From positions 12,106,954 through 12,170,953 of the forward strand of contig CM056563.1 in NCBI GenBank assembly GCA_029721515.1: a DNA stretch of 64,000 nucleotides, read 5' to 3'. The notes below the pieces were generated by a model. It was not told the DNA's origin. It searched no databases and saw nothing but the letters and a program-made list of their open reading frames with translations. Both the position numbers and the translations under genes were made by a program. The stretch comes from Synanceia verrucosa. Lineage: Eukaryota; Chordata; Actinopteri; Perciformes; Synanceiidae. Positions 43,901 to 56,142 of this stretch are shown piece by piece. Position 1 is the first letter of the stretch; every line of letters starts with the position of its first letter.

Positions 43901-44986
43901 CCGTGCTGGGGAGTGGCTTGAGGAGGGGCTACATGTCTGATAATACTGTTCCGGTGATCTGACGGACAGCTCTGACAGACAGTAGTTTTGTTGGGGTTGG
44001 CTATAGTGTTGGTATTTAGGGTGGGGCTCCTGGGAGTTTGCCATGGCCTGTAAAGGAGGCTGCTGCTCATAAACTCTGGAGGGAGGCTGCTGATATCCGT
44101 AACTGTTCTGGGCTGACCTGTAACCTCCTTGCTTCAGATTGTTGTGGCTGCTCATTTGTCTGCCATACTGGGAATTGGGAGGTATGTTATAACCTTTATA
44201 ACAGTGGGGCATAGGGCTGCACTTTTCCATGTATGGTGAAGGAGAGGGTGAGTGTTGGGGGTAGTGAAGGTGACTCTGGGGGTACATGAGAGGGGTGGGG
44301 GCAGGATTAGGAGGATGAGGTTGATGGTGGGGGCTGGAATAGGCCGGGGTGGAGGGCTGGTGGCACTGGGTTTGGGAGTGGCCCAGCATGTTCTGATCCA
44401 TGTACTGGGAGGAGCCAGGGGCAGGGGTATTACCAGCCTCCATACGCCCAACCATCTCCTGGTCATACTGCGCTAATTGTGTGGAGTCCTCCCATTTCTG
44501 CTGGAGGTGGCCCTCACTCATATACTGGGCCGAGTAACTCCCAGCACTCATGTGGTTACTATAGCCCCCAGGACCCTGTAGATGCTGACTAGGATTTGTT
44601 GGGGGTACTTTGCTTCCTCTGTAGGATTTCTTTGCCTGTGAGGCTGCTGAGCCCCCATTTCCACTACCATTCCCTCCACCATTGCCTGGGTAGCCAGGGT
44701 AGGCTTGCTGGCTGTAACAGTCCTTGGGTCCTCCTCCACTTCCTGGTCCTCCAGCTGGAGGCATGCTTGTGGTGTTGGCCAGTGAATGAGCCTCATAGCC
44801 TGACCTGGTGTGCCCTGGACCTGGGCCAGGGCCTGGATGGGGACCAGGACCTGGGTGTGGGTGCTGGGGGTGGGGATGATGCGGGTGTTGCCGGTAGGTC
44901 TCCAGGCGGGATAATTCATGGGGCTCCTGCTGGTAGCAGGGTTGGTTGCTGTGGTAACCACCACTGCGCTCACGGAAGGACTGCAT
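34908..44986 (-). CDS. rai1: Retinoic acid induced 1, chromatin-associated ePHD protein
   Basis: Nuclear nucleosome-binding regulator; loss of human RAI1 causes Smith-Magenis syndrome. Coding exons on the minus strand: 44986-38444, 38247-38154, 37209-37160 and, more tentatively, 34916-34908. They join in frame to about 2,231 codons (human 1,906). Family blocks in order: MQSFRERSGGYHSN, RSPEQYYQTCSPSSSHSPAR, LTSQVENISNNVQQLLLSEA, CSMTSPDDMSTRS, RMCTRSF, TKVLPPRKGRGQKYEAMVQK, a Cys-rich RCLTCCLCGKPANYRDLGDL and the C-terminal PHD. The extra length comes mainly from acidic, Ala-rich and Lys-Pro-Gly repeat regions in the middle. The paralogue TCF20 shares the ePHD but not the N-terminal RSPEQYYQT block, so rai1 is preferred. 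Confidence 0.95.
34917..37159 (-). other. rai1: rai1 last intron
   Basis: About 2.2 kb with no exon recognised. It contains a pyrimidine-rich area near 35300-35640 and a purine-rich tract near 36030-36400 that produces spurious Ser/Leu-rich and Arg/Glu-rich open frames. Confidence 0.55.
36030..36400. repeat. Purine-rich (GA/GGA) tract in rai1 intron
   Basis: The plus strand is predominantly G and A over about 370 bases with only short pyrimidine interruptions. No coding role seen. Confidence 0.6.
37160..38247 (-). CDS. rai1: rai1 exons completing the extended PHD finger
   Basis: Exon 38247-38154 encodes SCYKCQIVGASLSCCWRGC and then SHKYHYVCAKEI; exon 37209-37160 encodes GCTFHEDDFSIKCPKHE. 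Cys and His ligands align with human RAI1 (CSSCQEAGATIGCC, HKGCLHTYHYPCA, CPKH), so the zinc sites look intact. Splice phases (0, 1, 0) match the large exon upstream. After CPKHE the sequence GTAAGA is either a donor or, if unspliced, codes VRN followed by a stop at about 37148. Confidence 0.92.
37780..38150. repeat. Pyrimidine-rich tract in rai1 intron
   Basis: The plus strand is dominated by C and T (CTTTCCTCTTTCTCTC-type) between the two small rai1 exons. Since rai1 is on the minus strand this is purine-rich in its transcript, so it is not the splice polypyrimidine tract. Confidence 0.6.
38444..44986 (-). CDS. rai1: rai1 giant coding exon (2,181 codons)
   Basis: A single uninterrupted exon, as in mammals where one exon carries nearly the whole protein. 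Approximate residues: 1-330 Gly/Pro/His/Gln-rich N-terminus; 340-380 RSPEQYYQT block; 460-490 coiled SQVENISNNVQQLLL; about 830-865 acidic Asp/Glu run; about 930-945 Ala-rich run; 1148-1268 Lys-Pro-Gly array; then basic AT-hook-like motifs (VGRPKGS, KKRGPKPKPKP, PRRGRKPS) and clusters such as KQRRKKRKG that could be nuclear localisation signals; about 1995-2030 first zinc-ligand block; 2150-2172 HWAHENCAIWTKGV. The donor is ACG|GTACAA at 38444; the start ATG at 44986 is the first Met after an in-frame acceptor region. The long polyglutamine of human RAI1 is absent. Confidence 0.95.
41180..41545 (-). repeat. rai1: Tandem Lys-Pro-Gly (KPGPKPG) coding repeat in rai1
   Basis: About 120 residues built from KPGPKPG, KPGSKPG and KSGPKPG units, in two blocks split by a unique segment (PNEPELPLKIETPV) and each opened by KRKPGPKPGSKPG, which suggests a block duplication. 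Strongly basic and probably disordered, with resemblance to AT-hook or linker-histone tails. Not part of the human protein as I remember it. Confidence 0.9.
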
Positions 44987-44998
44987 AACGCTCTCCGT
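44987..44998 (-). other. rai1: rai1 5' UTR portion of the first coding exon
   Basis: On the minus strand CTACAG immediately precedes ACGGAGAGCGTT and the ATG, so the exon probably begins at 44998 and earlier noncoding exons lie to the right. Confidence 0.6.
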
Positions 44999-46713
44999 CT
45001 GTAGCCAGAGATGGGAGGGGGGAGATGAGGTGAGATGGGGAAGGGGGAAGGGGGATTAGGGGTTCTGAAGGCAAGGAGAGAGCGGGTGAGAGAAAAAAGA
45101 GAAAAAATGATGTGGGTTAGTGCCGTTGAGCCCGAGGTTCATCCATTCTGCATTTTCTCCTCTCATATTCAATGTCTAATTCTATTTTAACCTCCACCCA
45201 CAGAAGCCAAATCATCCCTTTGAGAACCATTGAAGATTATATTTTTCACACAAACATTCAAACACACACAGGTGTGCACAACCCATGTAGATACAGTATT
45301 ATGTAGATTTTTCATACCTATGTGTCTATATGCATTCTTGTGGGTGTGTGTAAAATGGCCCTTCAAAGGTGCAGGCTCCAGGATCTGTTTCAGCCTCTCA
45401 AGATGGAGGGGCAGGCAAGTGCTGCAGTCTCTGGTGCAGTGATTGACATGTCTGGGAGAGGAGAGGTGGAACGTAATTATTTATGTGATAAATAAATAAA
45501 TAAATAAATAAATAATCGGAACACCTATGCACCTGTGCGTGTACACGATAAAGTCCCAGTAAATGATCAAGCACAGCAGGCCACAGCAATATGATGGCAT
45601 CTGATGAGCATCTGTGTTGAGTTGTAGCGCTGAGCACAGAGCCTCTGTGGCTATTTAGCTTTCCAGCTGACTTGATATGATGCATTTTTTATTATTATTG
45701 TTTTGGATCAAATATGATTCCCAGACATAGACCCTTTTCTCTCACCACTTTAAGATATTAAGATGTATTACCTAAACAAACAATGCAAAGCAATATTTTC
45801 TGTTTTGTCTTTGATGCAGCGTTTCATGAAAGGTTCAACTGAGCACTCACTTTCTTCTCCCTTCTCATCACTTTCTCTTCCTGCGCAGATGCAAACTCCT
45901 ATGTCCTCCGAGGGGAAGTGGGAAGTGTGACAGTGTGTGTTTGTGTGCATGCTTTCATTATACAAGTAGGGGTGTCATCAAGTGTGTTTAGGTGTTTAGT
46001 GTGTTTGTTCCAGTGTGTGAGTGCATGTGGCAATGTTTGTCGGTATTCTTTTGCCTGCCTGTGCGCGTGTGTGCATGTGCACATATTTGTGTTTGTGCAT
46101 TCACACAAAAGAGAAGAAAGAGAGGAGGGGCAGAGAGAGCTGTGCTCTATAAAAGGAACAGAGTCACCTGGAGACAGAGCACTGAGCTTGTGTGTGTGTG
46201 TGTGTGTGTGTCAGCTGGTTCCAGTGCAATATCCCGGCATTCAACCCGCCCCAGGGACAGTGGTGCATCCCACCAGACGCTCAGTAGCATTATTCATCTC
46301 TGAAACACACAGTGTTTGTGTGTGGGTGCGCGTGTTTGTGTTTGTGTTCGAGGAGGCAAAGCAGTGTGTGATTATTGCGTGCAGTCATTCTTGCGTGTGC
46401 TTGAATGTGAGTTTGGGAGTCAGTGTCGGTTTGTTTGTGTATATGTATGCAGGTCCACAGCTTTTGGCAGTCCCATAAATATACACGCATTCATAGGCAA
46501 ATACACACATACACCTATAGATTCCCCTGGAGATCCTGTGTCCTCCCTCCTACCTTCCTATCTCCCCTGCCTGCAGCCTACTAGGGCTTCAGGTGTGTGT
46601 GTGTGTGTGAGGACACTTGTTTACACAATGACCTAAATAAAATGCTTATAGGGGACAAGGGGTGTGATTCTGCCAGACCAAGCTTGCCGAGCACCGCAGA
46701 GAAGGTGGATTGG

Positions 46714-46800
46714 ACACACACACACACTCACACACACACACGCACACACTCACACACTCACACACACACACACACACGCACACGCACACACACTCACACG

Positions 46801-46853
<53 letters not shown>
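46714..46853. repeat. 140-bp (CA)n compound microsatellite
   Basis: CA repeat with interspersed CT and CG variants in the first half and about 25 pure units in the second. Long alternating frames here are repeat artefacts. Confidence 0.95.
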
Positions 46854-46855
<2 letters not shown>

Positions 46856-47880
46856 CACTTTTATGATCCAGTGTTGTGATGCCACATGTCTGTACATTTG
46901 TTTGTTTCTGACATGTAAGCTCTTCTGCCACAATAGCCTATTATGAAGAATAATTAATTGGATTTTTCCCCATTTGTGTGTCTCTCACTAAAAACAAAGC
47001 AAACAAGCTGAAGGAACCCTCTCCCCAATCAATTTACTTCACTCCTCCTTCTGTCCTTTCCCTCAAACACACATATGTGAGCGCAGTCTACATTCCAATC
47101 ACGTTTCCTCTCCACCTCCATGCTGCGCCTCCTCCTTCCACTTCTATCTTCCACAGAGAGCCCTGGCATTGTGGAGCTGGTCTGCTGCTGTATTTGTGGA
47201 TGCATCGCGTCATGTTGCGCTGCTGGCTGCCTTGGTAGGGGTCATAGAGGAGATGGGACGTTGGATATACATGCTGAGATTGCTGAATCCTCACTGTTGA
47301 TGTGTATGTCTGTTTATCAGGTAGCATTGATTTTGTTGCTGGTTGAGCATGAGAAGGAGGGTTGAAGAAGGAGCTATTCACAGTCTTTCAAACACTCACA
47401 CACTCTAGATAGAAAGAGGAACAAGAGAGAAAAGCACAAGATAAAACACACACACACACACACACACACACAAAACAACTAGAGAACCACTGTAGGTGTT
47501 TTACTATGTGTGTATGTTTTATCCTTGTCCCTCTTGTACTTCTTTCTTTCTGCCTGTCTCTCAACACAATGTTATCTGTGCTGAGAAGGTACCTTTCTCT
47601 CATCTCTACCTTTTTTTTAACCCTGTGTCTCTTTCATTTCCACTCTCAGATGTCTTCCTCTGGCCCAGTGCCGTGACTGGAGAGGACAATGGCAAAGGAG
47701 GGGAAAGACAACAAGGCGTTGGGGGTCTTATGGGAGGGGAGAGAGAGCGAGAAAGAGTCATATGAGGCTGTGGTAGAGATCGACGGTGGGAGGATAGAAG
47801 TGATAGAATGATAAGTTCGAAGAGGAGGATGAGAAGGAGGAGGTGCAGAGGACAGATGATTTACTGAGTGGGCTTTACAA

Positions 47881-48115
47881 CCTAGGCTCCTGGGAAATAT
47901 GAGCTGCAGCAATCGCCACACATGCTTGACACGCACAGAGATGCATGCGAAATGGAAGATTGTGTGCAAGAGTACAATGTAGCGGCTTCTATAATTAGCC
48001 AAATGCTTCAGCGCTGCAGACAAACACGAGCTGCTAGACGTGTGATTGATTATGTTGCTCTGCCCACTTCAAATCTCATCAAGGCAGCTGCCTTCAACCC
48101 CGCATTATAGTTATT
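47881..48115. promoter_or_regulatory. Complex-sequence island, candidate enhancer
   Basis: Repeat-free, mixed-composition sequence between repeat-rich flanks. It contains TATAATTAGCC and GTGATTGATTATG, cores resembling homeodomain and PBX/HOX sites. Function is inference from composition only. Confidence 0.25.
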
Positions 48116-49976
48116 GTAGATTTGTAAAGTGACATCAGAGTTTGTGTGCTTTTCTGTGTTTTTCCTCAAAAATGATGTGCATGGACATGTGCACCTTTTC
48201 AGATCCTCAGAATCAGAAAGTGTCTGTAAATGTAATATTGTCAGGAAGTAGAGGATCGGAGGAAAGGAGTGGAAGACAGGGAGGCAGGGAGGAAAGGGTG
48301 AGGGAAGAGAGGAGGGCGAATATGATTGTTCCGCTGGATGGTTCATAATGCGCAGAGCTGTGACTGGTTACAGTCCCTATTTCATTCTTTTTTTATCCTC
48401 TCTCCCTCTTTCATCGCATCATCTTCAGAGGCAGCTTGAGATGGGATTTATATTCCTTTTTCTCCATGCACACACACACACACACAGAGAAACAGCCAAT
48501 GCTCTCGTTCCATCAACTCTGGCTCTGAAGCACTTTTGCTTCAAATCTTTTTCCTGCTCTCTGTCTGTCTGACACAAACAAATGCATACATGCAAATGCG
48601 CAAACACACTTAGACACACACATACAGATCCACACACACATGAATGGAGGCATACAGTGGAAGGAAGGAACGTCTCCCTGTGTACGTATTTTCACCTCAC
48701 CAGTCATCCTAGTTAATTATGCATGCAGAGGCGGTTTGCTGGGGAGGTGGAGCAGCCTGCGAGGAAACACACACACACACACACCCACATCACACATATT
48801 CACAAACAGCCGCACTTCACCACCACCTCCGGAAGCATTGCAAATGCCACGCACACCAAAGCTCAGCTAACATGCTCCTCGACAACCCGACGACGCATTC
48901 GAAAATAACCCAAACATGCCACTCCCCCCACCTCAGCACACGCATTCACGTCTGACACATCTGCCTTTAACACCCTGTTTAAAACAGCATGCTCCGAAAT
49001 AACACAGCAACCCACCCTACCGCTGCTCCTAATCAGCATGCTGCTATCCCCTTCCTAATTACACACACTTCAACAAGGCACAGGGAGCGTTTAGACGCTT
49101 CTAACCATCTTTTCCCCTCTGTTAAGATCTATCTGCCCTTTTCCTTGACAACCACAGGTTCAGCAACACATAGGAAGGACAGATAGACAGGCAGACAGAT
49201 GGCCAGACAGACAGGCAGATGGACGGACAGAGAGATAAAGAGACGAACGTAGAGACATAACACAGACAGACAAACATCTTCACTTCCTCTCTCCTCTGCA
49301 GTGTCTGGCCAGGCTGTGTGGGTGGGTTCCCACCCAAGGGAGAGGCTTAAGAGATGGAGGAAGCCAATATCTGCTCTGACATTTGTCAGCGTCCCGTTGT
49401 CATGACACACAGCTGGAGGTCAGGAGGGGGTCATTGGCAGCCAGTCACATAGATTATAGGGAGAGACGTGGAGGGTGGTGGAGGCCGGCTGCTGACACTC
49501 ACAGACAGACAGACAGACAGATGGTACTTTAAGGTTGCTGGATAGGCAGCAAATGCACTCGATTGGAGGGCTGACAGTGAGGGAGCGGTGTGTGCGTAAG
49601 CTTTTAATCAATGACGTAAGCAATGTGATTATGTTGAATGTGTGGCTCATGCAATGTAACAATTTCCATTAAATCACATCAAAAACACTAATCACTATCC
49701 ATCGTCTCCATCTGTTGGCCTATTTGCCTTCCTCGGTCCAACCCAATGTGATGCACTGGGTTAGACAAACACTAATGCCAAGCACATTTCAATGTTTCAG
49801 TAGCACTTTTCTGTATTTTCTTACCAAGTCATCTGTCTCTCTTGATTAAATCCAGCACTATGCTTTTTTTGTTGATTGAGCCTTGAGGCTGAAACGGCTC
49901 AATGGCTTCTAAAATTGAGGAAAATGAGCCTAACCCTGGTCGATCTGGACACCATTTTGGTTCTGTGAGAGAGGCC

Positions 49977-49980
<4 letters not shown>

Positions 49981-50019
<39 letters not shown>

Positions 50020-50053
50020 GTGTGCGTGTGTGTGTGTGTGTGTGGGGGGGGGG
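49981..50053. repeat. (TG)n followed by a G-run
   Basis: About 32 TG units with two CG variants, ending in a run of nine or ten G. Confidence 0.95.
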
Positions 50054-50197
50054 TACAACAGTCTCGTCTCTGGGGTTTAGGATGACTCATCGACATTCAC
50101 AGACATGGCACATCGACACCAAACACACACTCTGTGCAGACACTTAAATGCATAAACCTGGAAGAAGAGAAAAGGGAAATCTCGACTGCACAAAGAT

Positions 50198-50199
<2 letters not shown>

Positions 50200-50237
<38 letters not shown>
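50200..50237. repeat. (CA)n microsatellite
   Basis: Nineteen CA units, 150 bases from the (TG)n tract at 49981-50053 and of opposite strand sense, so the two could pair. Confidence 0.95.
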
Positions 50238-50240
<3 letters not shown>

Positions 50241-51883
50241 TGAGCTCCAGCATGAAAGAATAAATAAAGGTCAGAGAGGGAGAGAAAGCGAGGCAGATGT
50301 GTGAGAGAGAGGAATGCATCAGCCAGTTATCTACTTTGTGGTTTCGGTTCAGAATTCCTATTTGAAGAAGGGAGAGGCCATGTTTCCCTCCACATCCTCT
50401 TGCTTTACTCTCGTTGTCTCTCTGGGGTTTAAAAACAGGGAAATTCACTTCTTTAGGAGTGCTGGACTGGAAGATGTGTGGACATGTATCTGTATCCATC
50501 TTTGACTGACAGGCTGGTTATGTCCAATGACCTTTCAGAGTGGAACAACCTCACACCAGGATGTGTTGTGAAAACAACAACAACAACAAAAAAACAGGCT
50601 CTACAGTCTCCATAGCAATGACAGAGTCATGCAGTCAAGTGGAAAACCTTGCGTATATGTATGTGACATGAAGTATGTTGAGGAGTCTGAGTGTAGGGAT
50701 ATTTCAGGTAAAGGTGACAAACAACACAAACACAACTGAGTGGTAATTTTACTGGATTCCAACACATTTTCAAAATAAAATTTTGATTAAGAAGCTGGTT
50801 AACGTTATGCATGTGAGATGAAGTCGATATTGTGAAGAAACTGACACAGAAATCAACAGAAATTATATATAATTTCCTGTGTTTGATAAATGAATCTTAA
50901 AACAGGACATTTTAGAGATGTGACTGATTTTGTTCAACATATTTGCTTCCAAAGATGGCCGATGACCGTTACCTTTGGGAAAGAAAGCAGTAGTCTGTGT
51001 GAATATCATTGTATGTATTGCTTTGACAAGCTCTGTGTGAAGATTTTCTTTTTCCTCATCGCTGCGTCCTTGAGAAATACATATTGATTGTTTGTCCCAC
51101 ACAGAAAAGAGAAAGGAAGAGATGAATATGTGTTCAGAGACTCACAATGCAGACTCAAACCAGCAGAATGAAGTTGGTGTTGTGCTCTCTTTTGAAAGAT
51201 GAGCTTTGATTTAAGTCTGCTCCATCTGCATATATCACTTTATATGCGTTCCAGGGCATAACACTGAATCACTTTCCCACTCAACAATGGGCGAGAGATG
51301 AGCATGTGGGCTGTGAAAGGACAAATTCTGTAGACTTATTTCTTTGAATATCTTTTTTCTCTCTTTTCCAGCCTTCTAGCCTTGACCCAAAATCAATCGC
51401 CCCTCCCTTGTTCTGCTCCTTCGCACAGCACTTTCTGTCTATCTTCCCTTCCTGTCTCTCCCTCTGTCTTTCAGAGCGGTCACCTCCAGCGGGCAGCTGC
51501 CGAGCGTTGCCCTTTGAAAGACTAAGCCTGGCTTTGTTTACATGGTAACGGGGTGATGAGACGGGCGGGGATGGAGAAGGAGAGAGGGATGAGGGAGAGA
51601 AAATGGCAGGCAATCAAATACAAACACATACACACTGCATAGGCTCTGCTTGTTTCCAGCTAAGGTTGTCGTGGATACCTGGGCATGTGATGAGAATGAA
51701 GAAAAAGAAAACTGATTGCTCATTACCTGCCTGTTTGTCTGTGTGTGGGTATAGGGGACTGCAAACGTGAATCATTTTCGGCTTGCGTGAGCGTTTGAGT
51801 GCGTGCTCGTACGTGCAAACATTTAGCATGAACACGCTTGATGAGAGCCTTTGTGATCAAACTTGACTGCCTGCAACGCCCCC

Positions 51884-51886
<3 letters not shown>

Positions 51887-51927
<41 letters not shown>
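51887..51927. repeat. (GT)n microsatellite
   Basis: About 20 pure GT units. Confidence 0.95.
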
Positions 51928-51930
<3 letters not shown>

Positions 51931-52408
51931 GCATTAGTGGACTCTGGCTAACCTTTCAGAGCGCAGAGAGAGACGTACAGACATAAGAAGAACTAGAACA
52001 AATGGAGAGAAAAGATGCTCTGTGTTGTTCTCATAGTATTGATACATGCCCACACACATTTTCTGCTTTTCTTTTCCTACAGGTCTTTCTCACAAACTCA
52101 CACACGGGAGTCGGGGTCCTGTAAAATGGGCTGCAGAGCTACTTGGTATTCCGTCAGATTCCTCCAGCGAAGAAAAAAATGATGCAGGAGGAAGCTAGGA
52201 CAAGAGAAGAAGCGAGCGTGTCTCGTAAGTTCTCATTTACGCAGAGGGCTGAAATCCAATCTGACTGCTTATTCTAAACTTAGTTCAAAGGCAGACGCAG
52301 AGAGGTACAGTATCTGCAAAGGTGCAGTGATTTCAGGATGGAAAACAGAAACTCCTCATATCTGGCAGTCACCCATTTTGGATTGGTCCAGCAACGCACG
52401 TCTTCCTG

Positions 52409-52410
<2 letters not shown>

Positions 52411-52453
<43 letters not shown>

Positions 52454-52456
52454 CAC
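52411..52456. repeat. (AC)n microsatellite
   Basis: About 22 AC units with one CG change; a second AC tract follows at 52731-52769. Confidence 0.95.
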
Positions 52457-52726
52457 CTGCCCTTCGCAGGTAATGGGGTGCAGCGCTCCACTGAAGCAGA
52501 GGGAGCGGTGCTGGTGCAGGCTCGGTGTGACATCCCTGCTGGGTCTCATGGTGTGCTCTACTCCTATGTTTTCAGTCCCTCTACTCATTTACACATACAC
52601 ACAAGTTCTCACACATTCATGCACAAAGTCACTCACACACTCACACACTGATTTGCACCTGCTCCCTCTTTGTGCCACTTCGGTTCGTCTAATTGATGAT
52701 GCCGTGTCACTCCTGCTGTCGCACTC

Positions 52727-52764
<38 letters not shown>

Positions 52765-54299
52765 ACACATCCTACCTCCTCCTCTCTGCTCTCCTTATCT
52801 CTGTGTCCTTAAAGTTGTACCCTGTCCTCTATTGTCCTCTATCTTTCATACCCTCCCCTTGCCCTGTAGCCACAGTGCAGCTGCTGGCAGTGCTATGTCT
52901 GTCTGTCTGCATATGTGTGTCTGTGACCTTGGCTTAGGTTAGAGAGGGCAGGCTACTCATTGGTCTGGCACAATGAACTTATAGCCCAAAGGAGAGATTT
53001 GTAGAGGCGATGAGCAGCCTCAGATATTGTCATCTGCAGCCTGTTTGTCGATAAATAACAATGAGTGTCTTCAGTGGTGATTCATGTTTTTGGCTTGTTT
53101 ATATAGCCTAATCATTTCATATGCATATTGAAGAAGCCATACATGTTTGGTTTGTCTGTGTGAGTGTTTTTCTCCCCCTGGCACACACATGCAGACGCAC
53201 AAATATGCAGTTAAGTTTTAACAGCTCTCTAAGGTGTAGTTTTATTTGACTGTACTGCTATTCACTCATATTCTGCTGATAAAGTGCACTGTGATCCAAG
53301 AGAGAGAAAGGAAGGGTCTGCATGGTGGCATTAAAGAGAAGGTGCACAAGTTCCACAATTAATGCTCTGGGGGTATAAACAGGAAGTATAATGGTGCCAT
53401 GGAGTCACAGTAGATATGTGTACTAATAACTTATGCTCCATTTTTTGAGCCAATATTTGTTTAAAATTTAAATTTGCACATTTAAAAGCATGTTGAATCA
53501 ACTATTAGTGGTTTACAATGCAACATGAATGTACAGGCAACTGTCACTGGATTCCTTTGATGAAGAAACACAATGATTCTGCGGCAAATTTTGGTGATAA
53601 AAGGAGTGTCTTTTTTTCAACAACTTCTTAGAGTTTTGTCAACATTATAACTCAATAATCTTTTTATTATCAGAGCACACCATAGTATCTTTTTTTAGCA
53701 AAATAGCAACTCATGATTCAGTAGAATTGCTGTTGTATAACAATTACTAATTAATATTATTACTATACATATTTATATATTATCATTTGATGATGTGTGT
53801 TCATGCTGTGGTGGTCTGAACCAACATGTTTAACTGTGATTGGCAGTTGTCTCAGACCTCTGAGACCAGTCCTGTGACTGGTTGAGGGAGAATTCAATAA
53901 TCACCACACCTACTGATCTATAACCTAAAGTAATACAATCCAAATCATGCTGTAATATAAAATTTGATGTAATGAAACCTCTTACAATAGGTATATATGA
54001 TCAGGTAGACTAGTTGGGTAGGATGGATAGATATTTTACCCATGGTTTACATTTCCTGTCATTGAGAAATGTTTTCCTGCTTTGGTACTTTTAAGTGTAC
54101 ATGCATCCGACTGTGTGCACTTGATAGCATTCACTCTCCTGGTCTGTATCTGTGCCTCCGAGCATCTTCCCAGAAGGTGTCCTTGTTGGCCTGCTCTCTC
54201 CTCTCCTCTCAACTGTTACCTGAGAGCCAGACTGGGGAATACTTTACTCCATCTGCAGACGCAGACAGACCGACACTAAAAGGAGGCTAGCCACATATA

Positions 54300-54890
54300 C
54301 ACCGATGGCAGATAGAGATAGCTGAAATGAGAGGAGGATAGCGAGAAGAGAGCAATGAGGAGAAGAGGACATCTGATCGGCTATAGGGTTGAAAAGAAAA
54401 GGAGAAGGAAGGATATGAAATGGTGTGCAAGAGAGAGAAAAAGATGAGCGAGGCAAATATGAAGGAGAGAAAAGGAGACTGGGGAGAAAAATTTCAAAAT
54501 GAAAGACCAGTGGGATAGGTGAGAGAAAGTGGAGTGATGGGAAAGGAGAGAGGGAAATATGAGAGAGAGAGGGTGATGGAAAAGACGAGGAGTGGCAAGT
54601 GAAGGAGGGTGTAGTTTACAAGAGAGGCGACGAAAGGCAAAAGTGAGGGGAGCGATGCTGCGAGATCAAGGGAGCCAGGGGAGAAAAAGACGGGGTGAGA
54701 AGGGAAGCTGCAGAGAGGAAAGAGGGGAGGATGTGAGATCGAGGGCACAGAGACGGGGAGAGGAAGAGTGGGAGGGAGAGATAGATTGAAGCTGTAAGAT
54801 CAAGGCAGATGTGAGGGAGGATGGGGGGCACAGCGGTAAGGCGAATGGAGAGATGCAGGGAGGAGAGGAGAAACGGAGATCGTTATCGTG
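54300..54890. repeat. 590-bp polypurine tract
   Basis: The plus strand is overwhelmingly G and A (GAGAGGAGGATAGCGAGAAG-type), with scattered T and very few C. Longest homopurine-biased stretch in the window. Confidence 0.8.
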
Positions 54891-55401
54891 TGGCCGTGCT
54901 GCCTATTGATTTGCTTCAGTGTCTCGAGCCGGTGAAATAACAGCGGTGCTGGGATGCAGACTCCCTCGTCATTAGCAAACACAGATCTCAAGACACCAGA
55001 GTGTGCGTGCATCCGTGTTGGTGTGTGACCATATGGCACGTTTGATGTCCGCATGATTAAGACCAAGAGAGTGGTGGAAAAAAAACAACAAAACAAAAAT
55101 AGAGAGACGATGACAAAGTACTAACACTTTATAGGAGAGAGAGGCAGATTGGAGGAAGGGAAAAACAGATTGAGGGAGTGACCAGCAGACTGTGTCGGAG
55201 TGAAAGATGGGGGAAAAAAAGATGCGGCAAAAAAAGAGGAAGTGATCATGTGTTGTGTTGTCTTGGGCGATACGCCTCTCACTTCAGGTGACAGATCTAT
55301 CGGTCACTTCTGTCAGGTGGATGAAGAGAGACAAAGTTAGCTTGTTTCTCTGCCTTCACTCTCATTTCCACATGCAGTGCAGTGTGGCAGCGGTGGAGGT
55401 A

Positions 55402-55445
55402 GTGTGTGTGTGTGTGTGTGTGCGCGTGTGTGTGTGTGTGTGTGT
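55402..55445. repeat. (TG)n microsatellite
   Basis: About 21 TG units with a CGCG interruption. A pure (AC)n of 25 units follows at 55712-55761, again on the opposite sense. Confidence 0.95.
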
Positions 55446-55710
55446 CTCTGTCTCTCGTCAGGGACCACGGAAGTGTGAATATGGCCGTGGAGCTCTGCCA
55501 AACTGAGCCCAGGAGCTGAAGGAGGAGGAGGAGGAGGACGGAGGAGAAGAATAGAGAAAGACTGACGAGGAGGAGGAGATGAAGAGGAGAGAGGGGGAAA
55601 AACTCCATCCTTTGTTCTTCGTTGATGAAAGGAGGAATTGGATCCTCTACTCCCACTCCTGCTTTCTCTCTTGGTGATGAGCCCTGATGTGTTGGGGTGA
55701 GCGAGCAGTA

Positions 55711-55764
<54 letters not shown>

Positions 55765-55794
55765 TGCCTTATTCCAGTCAACTAAAACCCAAAT

Positions 55795-55870
55795 GACTCC
55801 TCACTCACTAATTAAACTTTAATCTCCAATAGCGCGCAAATTACCTGCCACGCAACTGAGCGCTGAACTA
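55795..55870. promoter_or_regulatory. Short complex-sequence island with homeodomain-like cores
   Basis: Contains ACTAATTAAACTTTAATC and CAAATTACCTGCC between repeat tracts. TAATTA is a common homeodomain core. Enhancer status is speculation from composition. Confidence 0.2.
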
Positions 55871-56084
55871 CAGGGATACAGGAAGGGAAGGAGGGATGGA
55901 CAGATGAAGGGAAGGAGAGTTGGAGTGAAGGTCACGCTACACCTGCAGGAGACAGAAATCTTCTTCTCCCTCTGTTTCTTCTATCTTCTCCATCACCTCT
56001 GTATTTACGCCTATATCTGCTGTGATTTGAGTGTGTGTAGCTGTAAACAGAGCAGTCGGCTGTGGCCTCTCACCTGAAGGTTAT

Positions 56085-56086
<2 letters not shown>

Positions 56087-56140
<54 letters not shown>
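56087..56140. repeat. (CA)n microsatellite
   Basis: About 27 pure units; a (GT)n tract lies 140 bases downstream at 56281-56306. Confidence 0.95.

Positions 56141-56142
<2 letters not shown>

Noticed and set aside
45918..46478. 186-codon Cys/Val-rich frame
   Set aside because: Degenerate TG-rich sequence; residue content reflects GTGT repeats.
46597..46946. His/Thr- and Cys/Val-repeat proteins on both strands
   Set aside because: Translation of (CA)n/(TG)n microsatellites.
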